From positions 806,001 through 870,000 of the forward strand of contig NZ_JAKRWM010000001.1 in the NCBI RefSeq assembly GCF_022352055.1: a DNA stretch of 64,000 nucleotides, given 5' to 3'. Positions 41,143 to 50,705 of the stretch are shown piece after piece (position 1 is the first letter of the stretch; every line of letters starts with the position of its first letter). The position numbers and the translations under genes are program-made. The notes beneath the pieces are model-generated. The model saw nothing but the letters and a program-made list of their open reading frames with translations. It had not been told where the DNA came from and ran no database searches. The DNA comes from Cohnella mopanensis (lineage in GTDB: Bacteria > Bacillota > Bacilli > Paenibacillales > Paenibacillaceae).

Positions 41143-42498
41143 TTATAAAACCGGAAATATAATTGTAATCATTGTCCCTTTTAACTGGCCGTTACGGCTC
41201 GTTACCCCAATTTCCCCATCATGCAACTCCACAATTCGTTTTACAATCGATAGTCCGATTCCACTGCCACCTTCAGATCGATCTCGAGACTTGTCAATCT
41301 TATAAAATGGCTTGAAGATGTGCTCCATTTCTTCTTCAGATATGCCCGAACCGCTATCGGTAATAGAAACTCTAACATCCATAGAGCTTTGATCTGCTGT
41401 TATTCGGATGAGACCGCCCTCGGGTGTAAACTTAATCGCATTGCCCAGAAGGTTAGTCCATAATTGATATAATTTATCTTCGTCAGCATGAATTGTAATT
41501 TCATTAGCGTCAAATTCGATTTCTTGATTTTTGGCATTCCATTGAGGTTCAGAAGCAACTATGACTTGACGCAATTGATGATCCAATCGAAATACGGTGA
41601 TACTAAGTTTCAAGTGTTCTTGTTCAAGCGAGGATAATTGAAGTAGATTGGAGCTTAACCTTGATAAGCGATCTGCCTCCTCTTCGATGATTGCCAACAT
41701 TTCCAGTTTGGTCGCTTCATCCATTTTTTTATATCTAATGGCTTGCGTAAAACCCTTAATGGACGTTAAAGGCGATTGAATTTCGTGTGAGACGTCAGAA
41801 ACAAATTGTTTCCGATTCGCCTCCAATGTCCCGAGTTCATGTGCCATAAGGTTAAAGCTATTCGCTAGTTGCCCGATCTCATCTTTGCTTTTAATTCTAA
41901 CTTGAATGTCGAAAATGCCTTTGGCCATTTGACGAGTCGCTTTAGTGAGCAATTGGAGAGGTCGAACAAGATAGCGTGCTGCAAGAAGGATTATCAGACT
42001 TCCAATTAATAAAACCAAAATAAGCGTTGTCCTAATAATGGAAGCAAAAGGAATATCCTCAATTTCAGGAGCGATAAATAGAGCGTACCGATTACCGTCA
42101 ACTTCAAAGGGGAGACCAGCGAGCAATGGGTGTTTATGCTCTCCAATATGTTGATATACGCCACCGTTCAAAACTTTTTGTAACACTTCAGACCCGATAT
42201 GGAGCCTGGATACTTCGTCCGGGTCGACATGATGAAGAAGATTACCGTCCTGATCGAACATGAGAATAGAATATGTAGGTAATGCCGTTACTCCCTCCAT
42301 CAAAGTGCTTCGATTTTCAGCAGCTGATGCTGTGTAAGACTGTATTATTTTTTTACCACCGTCAATGAGATTTTGCAGAACTACATTTTGAACTTTATCC
42401 GCATAAAATCGACTTACGAGCAAAGAAGTTAAGAGGAGGCTTACGAACACAGCAGCAATAAAAACAAGAATAACTCGTACATAGAGTGATTTGATCAC
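41143..42498 (-). CDS. sensor histidine kinase
   Basis: 451 aa: N-terminal helix (VRVILVFIAAVFVSLLLTSL), extracytoplasmic sensor about 30-170, second helix, HAMP, HisKA with VSDVSHEIQSPLTSIKGFTQ, HATPase with WTNLLGNAIKF, DSGSGI and GSGIGLSIV. GTG start, overlapping the regulator's stop (GTGA). Forms a CpxA/BaeS-like pair with the next gene; the RND pump 80 bases downstream is the likely output, so an envelope or drug stress signal is plausible. Confidence 0.92.
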   Translation of the reverse strand: MIKSLYVRVILVFIAAVFVSLLLTSLLVSRFYADKVQNVVLQNLIDGGKKIIQSYTASAAENRSTLMEGVTALPTYSILMFDQDGNLLHHVDPDEVSRLHIGSEVLQKVLNGGVYQHIGEHKHPLLAGLPFEVDGNRYALFIAPEIEDIPFASIIRTTLILVLLIGSLIILLAARYLVRPLQLLTKATRQMAKGIFDIQVRIKSKDEIGQLANSFNLMAHELGTLEANRKQFVSDVSHEIQSPLTSIKGFTQAIRYKKMDEATKLEMLAIIEEEADRLSRLSSNLLQLSSLEQEHLKLSITVFRLDHQLRQVIVASEPQWNAKNQEIEFDANEITIHADEDKLYQLWTNLLGNAIKFTPEGGLIRITADQSSMDVRVSITDSGSGISEEEMEHIFKPFYKIDKSRDRSEGGSGIGLSIVKRIVELHDGEIGVTSRNGQLKGTMITIIFPVL

Positions 42499-43175
42499 CG
42501 ATAAACCTCCAGTCGATAACCTAGACCTCTTAAGGTTATAATTTTGAAATCTTCCTCATATGCACCGAATCGATCCCTAAGCCGTTTGACGTGCGTATCA
42601 ACCGCTCTTTCATCCCCTTCGTAATCATGTCCCCAAATCTCTTGAATTAATTCATCTCGAGTATGTAGCTTACCAGGATAACTTGCGAGTGCTGCCAATA
42701 ATTCGAATTCTTTTAGTGGAATTGATTCACTGCATCCCGTATCCTTGTAACGGACCTGGTAACTCAACTTATCGAGCGAGATGCCCCCTAAATTAATGAC
42801 TTCAGAAGCAGAAATTTTGTAGCGTTTTAGAAGGGCTTTTACCCGCAAGACCAACTCCATTGGCTCGAATGGTTTGATCAGATAATCATCTGTTCCTAGT
42901 TGGAAACCTTTAATACGATCCATCGGTTCGCTTCTTGCCGACATCATAAGAATAGGTTTGTCTCCAGCTTCCCTTACCCGTCGACAGAACTCCCAACCGT
43001 CCATTTGCGGCATCATAAGGTCTAAAACGATAAGATCTATCGGATGATTGTTAACATAGGTCCAAGCCTCTGCACCATTCGCTTTTTCAATCACTTCTAA
43101 GCCCTCATCTTCCAGATAAAAACGAACCAATTTACGAATATGCTGGTCGTCGTCAACCACCATTACGATTGTCAT
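42495..43175 (-). CDS. OmpR-family response regulator
   Basis: 226 aa. Receiver with VVDDDQHIRKL, phospho-Asp in IDLIVLDLMMPQMDG, and KPFEPMELVLRV; winged helix (SIPLKEFELLAALAS, WGHDYEGDERAVDTHVKRLR). CAGGAGAG precedes the ATG. First gene of a regulator-kinase-RND transcription unit. Confidence 0.92.
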   Translation of the reverse strand: MTIVMVVDDDQHIRKLVRFYLEDEGLEVIEKANGAEAWTYVNNHPIDLIVLDLMMPQMDGWEFCRRVREAGDKPILMMSARSEPMDRIKGFQLGTDDYLIKPFEPMELVLRVKALLKRYKISASEVINLGGISLDKLSYQVRYKDTGCSESIPLKEFELLAALASYPGKLHTRDELIQEIWGHDYEGDERAVDTHVKRLRDRFGAYEEDFKIITLRGLGYRLEVYR

Positions 43176-43273
43176 GTTGTCTCTCCTGTCTTATTCAACA
43201 AATTACTGGAATTATAGTACCCCATTTTGTACGCAGTGTGTATGAGTTAGGACGTTTAAATGTTCCTGGATAT

Positions 43274-43300
43274 AAAAACAAACCGCGATCTACGCGGTTT
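43274..43300 (-). terminator. terminator of the AraC gene
   Basis: AAACCGCG/CGCGGTTT with loop ATCTA, followed by GTTTTTAT on the minus strand, 12 bases after the stop. Confidence 0.85.
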
Positions 43301-43311
43301 GCCCAAGCAAA

Positions 43312-44085
43312 TTATATATGGGACATATATTCAAACGCCGTTGTTCCATATACGCTTTTAAAATGTTTGTTTAGATGGGTTAAATCCACAAAACCACATT
43401 CAGCTACTGCTGAATAAATATCTTTATTTTTTTCGATTAACTGCTTTGCACGTTCGATTTTGCAGTTAAGAAAGTATTGGTAGGGTGAAATTCCAGTATT
43501 GGCCTTGAAAAATCGGATAAACTGAAATTTCGATAAATGAAGCTCTTTACTGATCTCGTCAAGATTATGTACATGTTCAAAGTTGGCATGAAGCATTTCC
43601 TTAGCTTTTCTAATTAGAGCGTTATCTTTCTTGTCGTCTATAGAAAGATTGGTTTGAATAAGGCTATCCGTGAGGGATAAGAGCAATTCATTGCACAGCG
43701 CCTCGTCTTTATCGCTTAGAATGGCATGAGAAAGACTTAAAATTCTTTGTTCAAGCCCATTATCATACACAATAGGATTTGAAAAACGTACGATATCCTT
43801 TTTCTCGATAACCTCTAAAAGCAGTTGTGGCTCAATATATAGCATGACATAATCAAGGCCTGACTTATCATGCGCCATTCCGTCATGGGCCTGTTCTGGA
43901 TTAAAAAGCATAACTCCATTAGGATAGGATAATTGTAGACTGCCATCCAAGTTATAATGCTGAATGCCTCGTAATGTTACGCCTATTGCATACTCCTTGT
44001 GAGAGTGCTTCTTATACGTAAAATCAGTCATACTTGCGGACAACGCAGTAATACCTGCCTTTTTTTTATAGATAAATTTGTTCAT
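43312..44085 (-). CDS. AraC-family regulator with cupin N-domain
   Basis: 257 aa: AraC-binding cupin (HSHKEYAIGVTLRGIQHYNL) and C-terminal double HTH (NLDEISKELHLSKFQFIRFF, FVDLTHLNKHFKSVYGTTAF). ATG with AGAGGTG; the frame opens three codons earlier with GTG. Follows a LysE-type exporter by 26 bases on the same strand, so exporter and regulator are cotranscribed; the regulator probably senses the exported amino acid or analogue. Confidence 0.9.
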   Translation of the reverse strand: MNKFIYKKKAGITALSASMTDFTYKKHSHKEYAIGVTLRGIQHYNLDGSLQLSYPNGVMLFNPEQAHDGMAHDKSGLDYVMLYIEPQLLLEVIEKKDIVRFSNPIVYDNGLEQRILSLSHAILSDKDEALCNELLLSLTDSLIQTNLSIDDKKDNALIRKAKEMLHANFEHVHNLDEISKELHLSKFQFIRFFKANTGISPYQYFLNCKIERAKQLIEKNKDIYSAVAECGFVDLTHLNKHFKSVYGTTAFEYMSHI

Positions 44086-44110
44086 TCCATTCACCTCTTA
44101 ATAAGCTGAC

Positions 44111-44686
44111 CTATGTCCATATCATGATTGCAGCATAAATTAAAGCTAAGGCCATTATTACATTAACAGTCTTATTATGCTTTTGTAAAAACTCCTTGAA
44201 GATTGAACCGAATAGAACCCACGTAGTAAAAGCTGAAAATCCAATCAGAGTTATCGCTATAATGCTTAACGTCACAGCACAGATCGCGTTATAGTAGGGC
44301 ATAATAAAACTTGGAATTACAGTCATTGCAAAGAGTAATACCTTTGGATTTAAAAACTGCATAAGGAAACCCGACATAAAAGTAGCAGTCTGGTTTACAT
44401 TAGGGTTTGATTTATCCATTTTGTAAATTCGATAAGCGAGATAGAACATATAAATACTCCCGATTATCTGCATCACAATTAATATTTTCGGTATGAACGT
44501 TATAAGTATCGTATTCAACATAGCAGAAATAACAAGTAATAAAGCAAAACCAGTCGTTGCTCCATACGTATATTTCATTGTCTTTTTTGCCCCATAATTT
44601 TGCACGGTGGACAATATGACGATATTAGTGGGTCCCGGTGTAAATGTAGCAATCATACAGTAAATAAAAAAAGATGTAATATCCAT
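44111..44686 (-). CDS. LysE-family amino-acid exporter
   Basis: 191 aa, six helices. Signature PGPTNIVILSTVQNYGAKKT near the N-terminus and FLNPKVLLFAMTVIPSFIMP in the middle are diagnostic of LysE/RhtB exporters. Closest in style to the YrhP/EamB subgroup. SD AAGGGAGC before the ATG. Pairs with the AraC regulator downstream. Confidence 0.9.
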   Translation of the reverse strand: MDITSFFIYCMIATFTPGPTNIVILSTVQNYGAKKTMKYTYGATTGFALLLVISAMLNTILITFIPKILIVMQIIGSIYMFYLAYRIYKMDKSNPNVNQTATFMSGFLMQFLNPKVLLFAMTVIPSFIMPYYNAICAVTLSIIAITLIGFSAFTTWVLFGSIFKEFLQKHNKTVNVIMALALIYAAIMIWT

Positions 44687-44748
44687 GAGAATGCTCCCTT
44701 CAAGCTCTTCTCATAGCCTACATCTTATAATGAAATGCCTATAGTATA

Positions 44749-45897
44749 TTATTGCATATTTTTCGCAGTGCGGATCAATCTGAACAATTGCTTCACCGTG
44801 CGTCTTAGATTTGACCTTACTTCTTCAGGTTCCATTGCCTGTTCGAGCGTCATGGGGCCGCTTACTACAGGGAAATAGGAGGTAACGCCCCGTTCATTCA
44901 GCAATGAAGCCTCCTTCGTAACTCCTCCGGCAAGGGCAATTACCGGAACTCCCTTCTTGCGCGCAAGCTGAGAAATTCCATATGGCGCTTTCCCCATTGA
45001 CGTTTGCCCGTCCAACCTGCCTTCTCCCGTAATGACCAGATCTGCCTCAGACAACTTCTCTTCGACGCGGGCATATTCCAGAACAATCTCAATGCCCGGT
45101 TTAAGGTCCCCCTGCAAAAAGCCTACAAAAGCCGCTCCCAGCCCCCCCGCGGCTCCCGCTCCTGGAATGCGATGAATCGGTTTGCCGAGCGTCCGATGTA
45201 CGACTTCGGCAAACCTAATCATGCCTATGTCCAAAGTCTTTATCATTTCGGGGTCAGCTCCCTTTTGAGCCGCAAAAACGTAGGCTGCTCCATCCGGTCC
45301 ATATAGCGGATTATGGACATCGCAAGCAATTTTGAAAGTACATTGCTCAAGATTCAGGCAAACATTCGTATTCTCGATACGGTGAACGCGAAGTAAAGCC
45401 TCACCGCCTTGACCTACGTCATTTCCATCTTCGTCAATAAATCGGTAACCGAGGGCTTGAAGCATTCCGATCCCAACATCGTTCGTTGCGCTACCACCAA
45501 GCCCAATAATAAATTCCCTGCAGCCTTGTCCGTACGCATCAATAATGAGTTCGCCTACCCCTAATGTCGTGGTGCGGAGCGGATTTCTCTGTGCAAGGTT
45601 AACAAGCGGCAGTCCGCATGCGGAAGCCACTTCAATAACCGCCGTTTTACCGTCCCCCAAAATACCGTAGGTTGCTTGAACAGGTTGCCCAAGCGGTCCC
45701 GTAACCTGAAGATTTCTTAGCTGCCCTCCAGTTGCCAATACAAGTGCTTCAACCGTTCCTTCCCCGCCGTCGGCGAGCGGAATGGTGACCACATTTGCGT
45801 CCGGGTAAACGTCTTGAATGCTCAAAGCTATTTCCTTGCCCGCTTCCAATGACGAGATACTTCCTTTAAACGAATCGATAGCTATGATAACCTTCAT
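44749..45897 (-). CDS. glxK: glycerate kinase
   Basis: About 382 aa from MKVIIAIDSFKGSISSLEAG (AAGGGGG upstream of the ATG); a longer frame from 45978 has no SD. Type-I glycerate kinase signatures: PLADGGEGTVEALV, GLGGSATNDVGIGMLQALGY, AGGLGAAFVGF and ITGEGRLDGQTSMGKAPYGI. Phosphorylates glycerate to 2-phosphoglycerate (family knowledge). Preceded by a CdaR-type regulator on the same strand, as in many bacteria where CdaR controls glycerate/glucarate catabolism. Confidence 0.95.
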   Translation of the reverse strand: MKVIIAIDSFKGSISSLEAGKEIALSIQDVYPDANVVTIPLADGGEGTVEALVLATGGQLRNLQVTGPLGQPVQATYGILGDGKTAVIEVASACGLPLVNLAQRNPLRTTTLGVGELIIDAYGQGCREFIIGLGGSATNDVGIGMLQALGYRFIDEDGNDVGQGGEALLRVHRIENTNVCLNLEQCTFKIACDVHNPLYGPDGAAYVFAAQKGADPEMIKTLDIGMIRFAEVVHRTLGKPIHRIPGAGAAGGLGAAFVGFLQGDLKPGIEIVLEYARVEEKLSEADLVITGEGRLDGQTSMGKAPYGISQLARKKGVPVIALAGGVTKEASLLNERGVTSYFPVVSGPMTLEQAMEPEEVRSNLRRTVKQLFRLIRTAKNMQ

Positions 45898-45971
45898 TAT
45901 ATTTCCCCCTTCGGAATTTAAGCTGATAGCTCCATTATAAGAAAATGGAATCGAAAAGGGGAATATGCCTC

Positions 45972-46007
45972 GTACCAAATCTAGAACTTGATTTTTAGTT
46001 CAGGTAC
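45972..46007. promoter_or_regulatory. nested inverted repeat between cdaR-type gene and glycerate kinase
   Basis: GTACC (45972-45976) pairs with GGTAC (46003-46007), and GAACT with AGTTC inside, separated by TGATTTTT. It lies about 75-110 bases upstream of the kinase start and 16 bases beyond the regulator stop. Candidate CdaR operator or attenuator. Confidence 0.45.
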
Positions 46008-46022
46008 CAATGTCACCCCTTT

Positions 46023-47120
46023 TCAACAATGACTATCCTGGATCAAGAGAGCAGCATATAAGCTAACGGAATCGATGAATTGTCTAGGATCAAGCCCTGT
46101 TTTTTCCTTGATTTTATCCAACCGGTATTGGATGGTATTCTTGTGTACATACAAAGCGGAGGCAGTATCCTTAAGCGACAGTTGATGTTGAAAATAAGTT
46201 TTGAGGAACATCTTTTCCTCCTCAGTGAGCTCCTCCAACATCCTGGTTGCGAAATCTTGTTTTACCCCTTTATCGATCGAGGACAGAAGCATTCCTAACT
46301 CGAACGAAGTATATTCACATATCCCTTTCCCTTCTGAGATCGCGTGTTGTAAAGCTAGGTGTGCGTTTCGGTAAGACAGCGCCAAATCTCTCCATGCGGC
46401 TATACTACCAATTCCCACCGCGATCTTATTCAAACGGACCGTGTCATTTGCTTTTATTTTCTCGACGATGGTACTATATCGTGATTGTTCGAGAATCGCC
46501 ACGTATTGATTTGGAAGCAGATAAGTATACAGCCTAATGTTCCATTGTCTTATCATATCTTGCATGGAATAAGTATAGACGGAACGGTTTTGCTCTTGAC
46601 CCCTATCCTCGAGAACAATGACAAATGCTTTTTCCTTGGGATCTAGACCGAGCTTCTGTAGGGCATACAACCAATCGCGTCCACTATCCACCATTTCTCC
46701 AAATACCAGCATCCGTGTTACAGCCGAGCAAAGCTCTTCAAGCGATTGGGCTTCAAGACTCAACATCTGTTCCCTAATCAGAACTTCAGTAATTTTCGTA
46801 AGAAGAAACCCTAACGAACGGCAGTCCTCCGGGTCCCCCGAAATGCCAATAACCCCGATCCTCCGACCGTCGATAATAACCGGATAATTGATGCCCAGTC
46901 GTGAACCAATATAAGCTTCTGATGATGTTACTTCAATCGATTGACCTTCCCCATACACCTGCCAGCCAGCTTGATGAAATGTGCCTACACGCTGCTTGTC
47001 GGTACTTGCAATCATTAATCCTTCCGGATTCATGAAGTTTACGTCATGGTGAATCACTTCTTTGGCAGCTTCAACAATGGCCTGAGCTAGTGTTTCGCTT
47101 ATCCGAAACAAAGGTTGCAT
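46023..47120 (-). CDS. cdaR: CdaR-type transcriptional regulator
   Basis: 365 aa: N-terminal sugar-diacid recognition domain (ISETLAQAIVEAAKEVIHHD, GINYPVIIDGRRIGVIGISG), a central GGDEF-like degenerate region, and C-terminal PucR/CdaR HTH (LKDTASALYVHKNTIQYRLD). Activates genes for glycerate, glucarate and galactarate use in enterics. ATG chosen at MQPLFR (CCAGGAGGCCAAAAT); the longer frame from 47183 lacks an SD. Upstream neighbour of the glycerate kinase gene. Confidence 0.9.
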   Translation of the reverse strand: MQPLFRISETLAQAIVEAAKEVIHHDVNFMNPEGLMIASTDKQRVGTFHQAGWQVYGEGQSIEVTSSEAYIGSRLGINYPVIIDGRRIGVIGISGDPEDCRSLGFLLTKITEVLIREQMLSLEAQSLEELCSAVTRMLVFGEMVDSGRDWLYALQKLGLDPKEKAFVIVLEDRGQEQNRSVYTYSMQDMIRQWNIRLYTYLLPNQYVAILEQSRYSTIVEKIKANDTVRLNKIAVGIGSIAAWRDLALSYRNAHLALQHAISEGKGICEYTSFELGMLLSSIDKGVKQDFATRMLEELTEEEKMFLKTYFQHQLSLKDTASALYVHKNTIQYRLDKIKEKTGLDPRQFIDSVSLYAALLIQDSHC

Positions 47121-47163
47121 ATTTTGGCCTCCTGGCGAATGATTGATATACACTGTTGGGTGG

Positions 47164-47196
47164 AAAAAAAGGGGAAACCCCAAATCCGGTTTCCCC
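47164..47196 (-). terminator. terminator of the AEC-transporter gene
   Basis: GGGGAAACC/GGTTTCCCC with loop of eight, followed on the minus strand by seven Ts. Ends the GH13/AEC operon. Confidence 0.95.
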
Positions 47197-47219
47197 TCCT
47201 GTCTTCCTTACCTATTCTG

Positions 47220-48134
47220 TTACATCTGCATGATCATAAGAAGAACCGTCATCACCACGAGGCTAACCAAGATAGAGAGCGAGCCGGTGAGACTGGATAA
47301 CGCAGGGTCTCCCTTGCATTTTTCCGTAAACACCGGAGATAGATTCGAGATCGGCGAGAACGAGACAAGGACAAGTGCCTGCCGAATTTCCTGAGAGAAC
47401 GGCATAAGGAAATAGAACACCGCCGCAAAAGCCCCCGCGCAGAGAAACCTAACGGATAACGTGAGAGCAACCTGCTTTACGTACTTGCGTTCGAATTTAA
47501 TTTCGAACATCATTCCGATCATCAGCATGGACAGAAAGCCATTCGCAGCGCCGATCGTGGAAGAAACCGAAACGACCTCTGACGGCATGCCCACATGCAG
47601 CATTGCAAATAGGAGCATCAGCATGTAGGTGACAAACGGTACGGAGGAAAACAGCTTTCTCAGCATTCCCATAACGCTGCTTTTTTCCCCTGAGCTTAAT
47701 ACGTTCGAAGTCACCACATACGAACCGCTTGTGCACATGATTGCGTTGCCCGCATCGAACAAGCTAGTGACCACAATACCGGAAGGGCCGAGAAAACTTT
47801 GAACATAAGGCATGGTGAAGGAACCGATGCTGTACCCCGGCCAATTCAGCATATAAAACGCCCTAGTGCTATTATCTTCTCTCCGAGAGGCCCAGTACCC
47901 AAGCAGCAGCATAAGCACGTTACATCCTAGGCCCAGCAGCACGATGAATAACAGCGTAGCCTGCATGTCATGAGCTGCAAAACTGGTTACAACAGCGGCG
48001 GGAAGTGTAACGTTCAGTACGATTTTGGAAATGAGCTTATAATCCGTCGGCGCGACTAATCCAATTCGCTTTAACATAAAGCCAAGAATAATGATAAAAA
48101 TATACGCACTAGCCTTTACCAGAACCGGAATCAA
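47220..48134 (-). CDS. AEC-family carrier
   Basis: 304 aa, about ten helices. AEC (auxin efflux carrier) traits: FIIILGFMLKRIGLVAPTDY, LPAAVVTSFAAH, and GSFTMPYVQSFLGPSGIVVT. Transports small organic anions in other bacteria. TTG start overlapping the end of the alpha-glucosidase gene, hence coupled translation. Whether it belongs functionally with the sugar importer or with the CdaR/glycerate genes downstream is not clear; glycerate-type organic acid is a reasonable guess. Confidence 0.88.
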   Translation of the reverse strand: MIPVLVKASAYIFIIILGFMLKRIGLVAPTDYKLISKIVLNVTLPAAVVTSFAAHDMQATLLFIVLLGLGCNVLMLLLGYWASRREDNSTRAFYMLNWPGYSIGSFTMPYVQSFLGPSGIVVTSLFDAGNAIMCTSGSYVVTSNVLSSGEKSSVMGMLRKLFSSVPFVTYMLMLLFAMLHVGMPSEVVSVSSTIGAANGFLSMLMIGMMFEIKFERKYVKQVALTLSVRFLCAGAFAAVFYFLMPFSQEIRQALVLVSFSPISNLSPVFTEKCKGDPALSSLTGSLSILVSLVVMTVLLMIMQM

Positions 48135-48136
48135 AC

Positions 48137-49831
48137 CTAAACCAGACGATAGACTCGCGCTTCATATGGGCGTAGCGTAATAGTCGCAATCTCTTCTTTC
48201 GTATCCACCGTGTAGTTGCTAATAAGTAGCTCTTTGCTCGAAAACGGAATATGCCGTGGGAGCTCAAACACAGGCAACTGATCCGAAAAATTGCAAATGA
48301 CGACCAATTGCTCCTCTCCTAACGTTCTGGTGAAAGCATAAATCTGTTCATTCTCATCCATTAAAATATCATACGTACCATATACGATTATTCCATGCTC
48401 CTTACGGAGCTGAATTAATTTCCTATAGTAATGATAGATTGAATCCGGGTCTTTCCTATCCCGCTCTACGTTGATTTCCTTGTGATTCTCATGAACCCCA
48501 ATCCAAGGAGTACCCTCCGTAAATCCGGCATTGTGGCCATCCGTCCATTGTACAGGAGTGCGGCCATTGTCCCGGCTTCGCTGGTAGATGCTCTCCATCA
48601 TCTCCGGATGGCTTAACTGCTCGCCTCCGACAAAATCGCGATACGCATTTACCGTCTGAATGTCCCGGTAATCCGATAGATTGTCGAATCGGACATTGGT
48701 CATGCCGATTTCTTCTCCTTGATAGATGTAAGGAGTGCCTTGCAGCATGTGCAGGCAAGTGGCCAGCATTTTCGCAGAAATCGTGCGATATTCAGGACTA
48801 TCATTACCAAAGCGAGATACCGCTCGCGGCTGATCGTGATTGCTCCAATAAAGACTGTTCCAGCCGTCTTCCCTAAGTCCGTACTGCCAGCGACTCAGAA
48901 TGGTTTTCAGCTCCGTCAGCTTCCATGGCTCAGGCGACCACTTACCTAGCTTCCCGTCCCCGAGGAAAACATGCTCGAAGTGAAACACCATGTTCAATTC
49001 GTTCCGATTCGCTCCCGTATACAGCTTGGCCTGCTCCACATTAACGCCTAACGTTTCGCCAACCGTGATAATATCGTATTTGGACAGCACCTCACGGTTC
49101 ATTTCCTGCAAGTAATCATGGATTTTGGGGCCGTCGCAGTAGAGAGGAACGCCGTCGCCATACTTAAAGCCTTCTCTTACTTTGCCATCAGGCAGCCCTT
49201 CTGTTTTGGAAAGCATATTGATAACATCCATACGGAAGCCGTCAACGCCCTTATCAAGCCAGAAGGTCATCAGATCATACACTTCCCCACGAAGCGCTGG
49301 ATTTTCCCAATTTAAATCAGGCTGCTTCTTGGAGTATATGTGCAAATAATACTCGCCGGAATTCTCGTCGTACTCCCATGCCGAGCCGCCGAAGCGGGAG
49401 CCCCAATTGTTAGGCTCGCTGCCATCTTCCTTACCCGGATGCCACATATAGTAATCGCGATAGGCATTGTCTTTAGATTTCTTGGCCTCAATGAACCAAG
49501 GATGCTCGTCCGAAGAGTGGTTAACGACCAAGTCCAGCATGATTTTGATGCCTCTTAGGTGCGCTTCGTGAAGCAGTTCATCAAAATCCTGCATCGTGCC
49601 GAATTCATCCATAATATCTCTATAATCGCTAATATCGTAGCCGTTATCGTCGTTCGGCGATTTATTAATCGGACTCAGCCAGATCACATCAATGCCAAGT
49701 TCCCGAAGGTAGTCTAGCTTGAGGATGACACCTTGCAAATCTCCTACTCCGTCTCCATTACTGTCCATGAAGCTTCTTGGATATATCTGATACACAACCG
49801 CTTCTTTCCACCATTTTCGATCCATTTCCAT
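48137..49831 (-). CDS. GH13 alpha-glucosidase / oligo-1,6-glucosidase
   Basis: About 564 aa without signal peptide, so cytoplasmic. TIM-barrel motifs of GH13_31: WWKEAVVYQIYPRSFMDSNG, DLVVNHSSDEHPWF, GFRMDVINM (nucleophile Asp), TVGETLGV (acid/base Glu), SNHDQPRAVSRFG. Such enzymes hydrolyse isomaltose, maltose or sucrose-type alpha-glucosides delivered by the neighbouring importer. ATG chosen with GAGAGGAG six bases upstream; the frame begins 15 bases earlier. Located 43 bases after the second permease. Confidence 0.93.
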   Translation of the reverse strand: MEMDRKWWKEAVVYQIYPRSFMDSNGDGVGDLQGVILKLDYLRELGIDVIWLSPINKSPNDDNGYDISDYRDIMDEFGTMQDFDELLHEAHLRGIKIMLDLVVNHSSDEHPWFIEAKKSKDNAYRDYYMWHPGKEDGSEPNNWGSRFGGSAWEYDENSGEYYLHIYSKKQPDLNWENPALRGEVYDLMTFWLDKGVDGFRMDVINMLSKTEGLPDGKVREGFKYGDGVPLYCDGPKIHDYLQEMNREVLSKYDIITVGETLGVNVEQAKLYTGANRNELNMVFHFEHVFLGDGKLGKWSPEPWKLTELKTILSRWQYGLREDGWNSLYWSNHDQPRAVSRFGNDSPEYRTISAKMLATCLHMLQGTPYIYQGEEIGMTNVRFDNLSDYRDIQTVNAYRDFVGGEQLSHPEMMESIYQRSRDNGRTPVQWTDGHNAGFTEGTPWIGVHENHKEINVERDRKDPDSIYHYYRKLIQLRKEHGIIVYGTYDILMDENEQIYAFTRTLGEEQLVVICNFSDQLPVFELPRHIPFSSKELLISNYTVDTKEEIATITLRPYEARVYRLV

Positions 49832-49874
49832 CTGGCTCCTCTCCAAGCTGTTTTCTCTATTTCTCTCTATAGTC

Positions 49875-50705
49875 CTAGCCTTTTACCGCACCCGCCGTAA
49901 TGCCTTGAATAATGTATCTTTGCATGAGCAGGAAAAATACAACAATCGGGATTACTGCCAGCGTCATCGCTGCTAAAGCTAAATGCCATTGATTCATATA
50001 TTCTCCGAAATAAATGTAGGAAGCTAACGGGATCGTCTGAACCGCCTTCGAATTGAGTACGATGTAAGGCAGCAGGAAGTCATTCCAAATCCATAACGAA
50101 TGCAGGATCGCGATCGTTACCGTAATCGGAGTAAGCAGCGGAAGCAGAATCCGGAAAAAAACACCGAACACACCGCTGCCGTCGATCGTTGCCGCTTCTT
50201 CCAGCTCGACGGGCACGCCTTTAATAAACCCGTGATACAGAAATAGCGCCAGCGGGATGCCGAATCCCCAATACATCGTAATAATACCGGGCAAGTTATT
50301 GATCATCATAAAGTCTTTAGCCACCATGAGCAGTGGGATCATCATCGTTTGAAAAGGAATAACCATCGCGGACAAAATACCTAGGAAAATAATATTGCTC
50401 ATTTTGCCGGGACGACGAACGAGCTGATAGGCCGCAGCCGAGCTAAACAATAAAATGCCAAGCACACTGAGTACCGTAATAATAAGTGAGTTCGCGAACA
50501 CGGTAGGAAACTTCATTTCCTGCCACACCGTCACAAAATTGCTTAACTGAAACCGCTCAGGTAACGAAGAAGCGGAGGTCAAGATTTCATCGTACCGTTT
50601 GAACGCATTAATAAACACGAGATAAAGCGGAACAAGGAACAGGAGCCCGAGCGCGATCATGAATAGCTCTAGAAGAAGCTTCCCGCTGCCATAACGGTCC
50701 TTCAT
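49875..50705 (-). CDS. carbohydrate ABC transporter permease (MalG type)
   Basis: 276 aa, six helices, EAA loop ELEEAATIDGSGVFGVFFRI. Ends with ITAGAVKG as usual in CUT1 permeases. Start codon overlaps the preceding permease stop (ATGTAATG). Transports the substrate with the partner permease; no ATPase gene beside it. Confidence 0.93.
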   Translation of the reverse strand: MKDRYGSGKLLLELFMIALGLLFLVPLYLVFINAFKRYDEILTSASSLPERFQLSNFVTVWQEMKFPTVFANSLIITVLSVLGILLFSSAAAYQLVRRPGKMSNIIFLGILSAMVIPFQTMMIPLLMVAKDFMMINNLPGIITMYWGFGIPLALFLYHGFIKGVPVELEEAATIDGSGVFGVFFRILLPLLTPITVTIAILHSLWIWNDFLLPYIVLNSKAVQTIPLASYIYFGEYMNQWHLALAAMTLAVIPIVVFFLLMQRYIIQGITAGAVKG

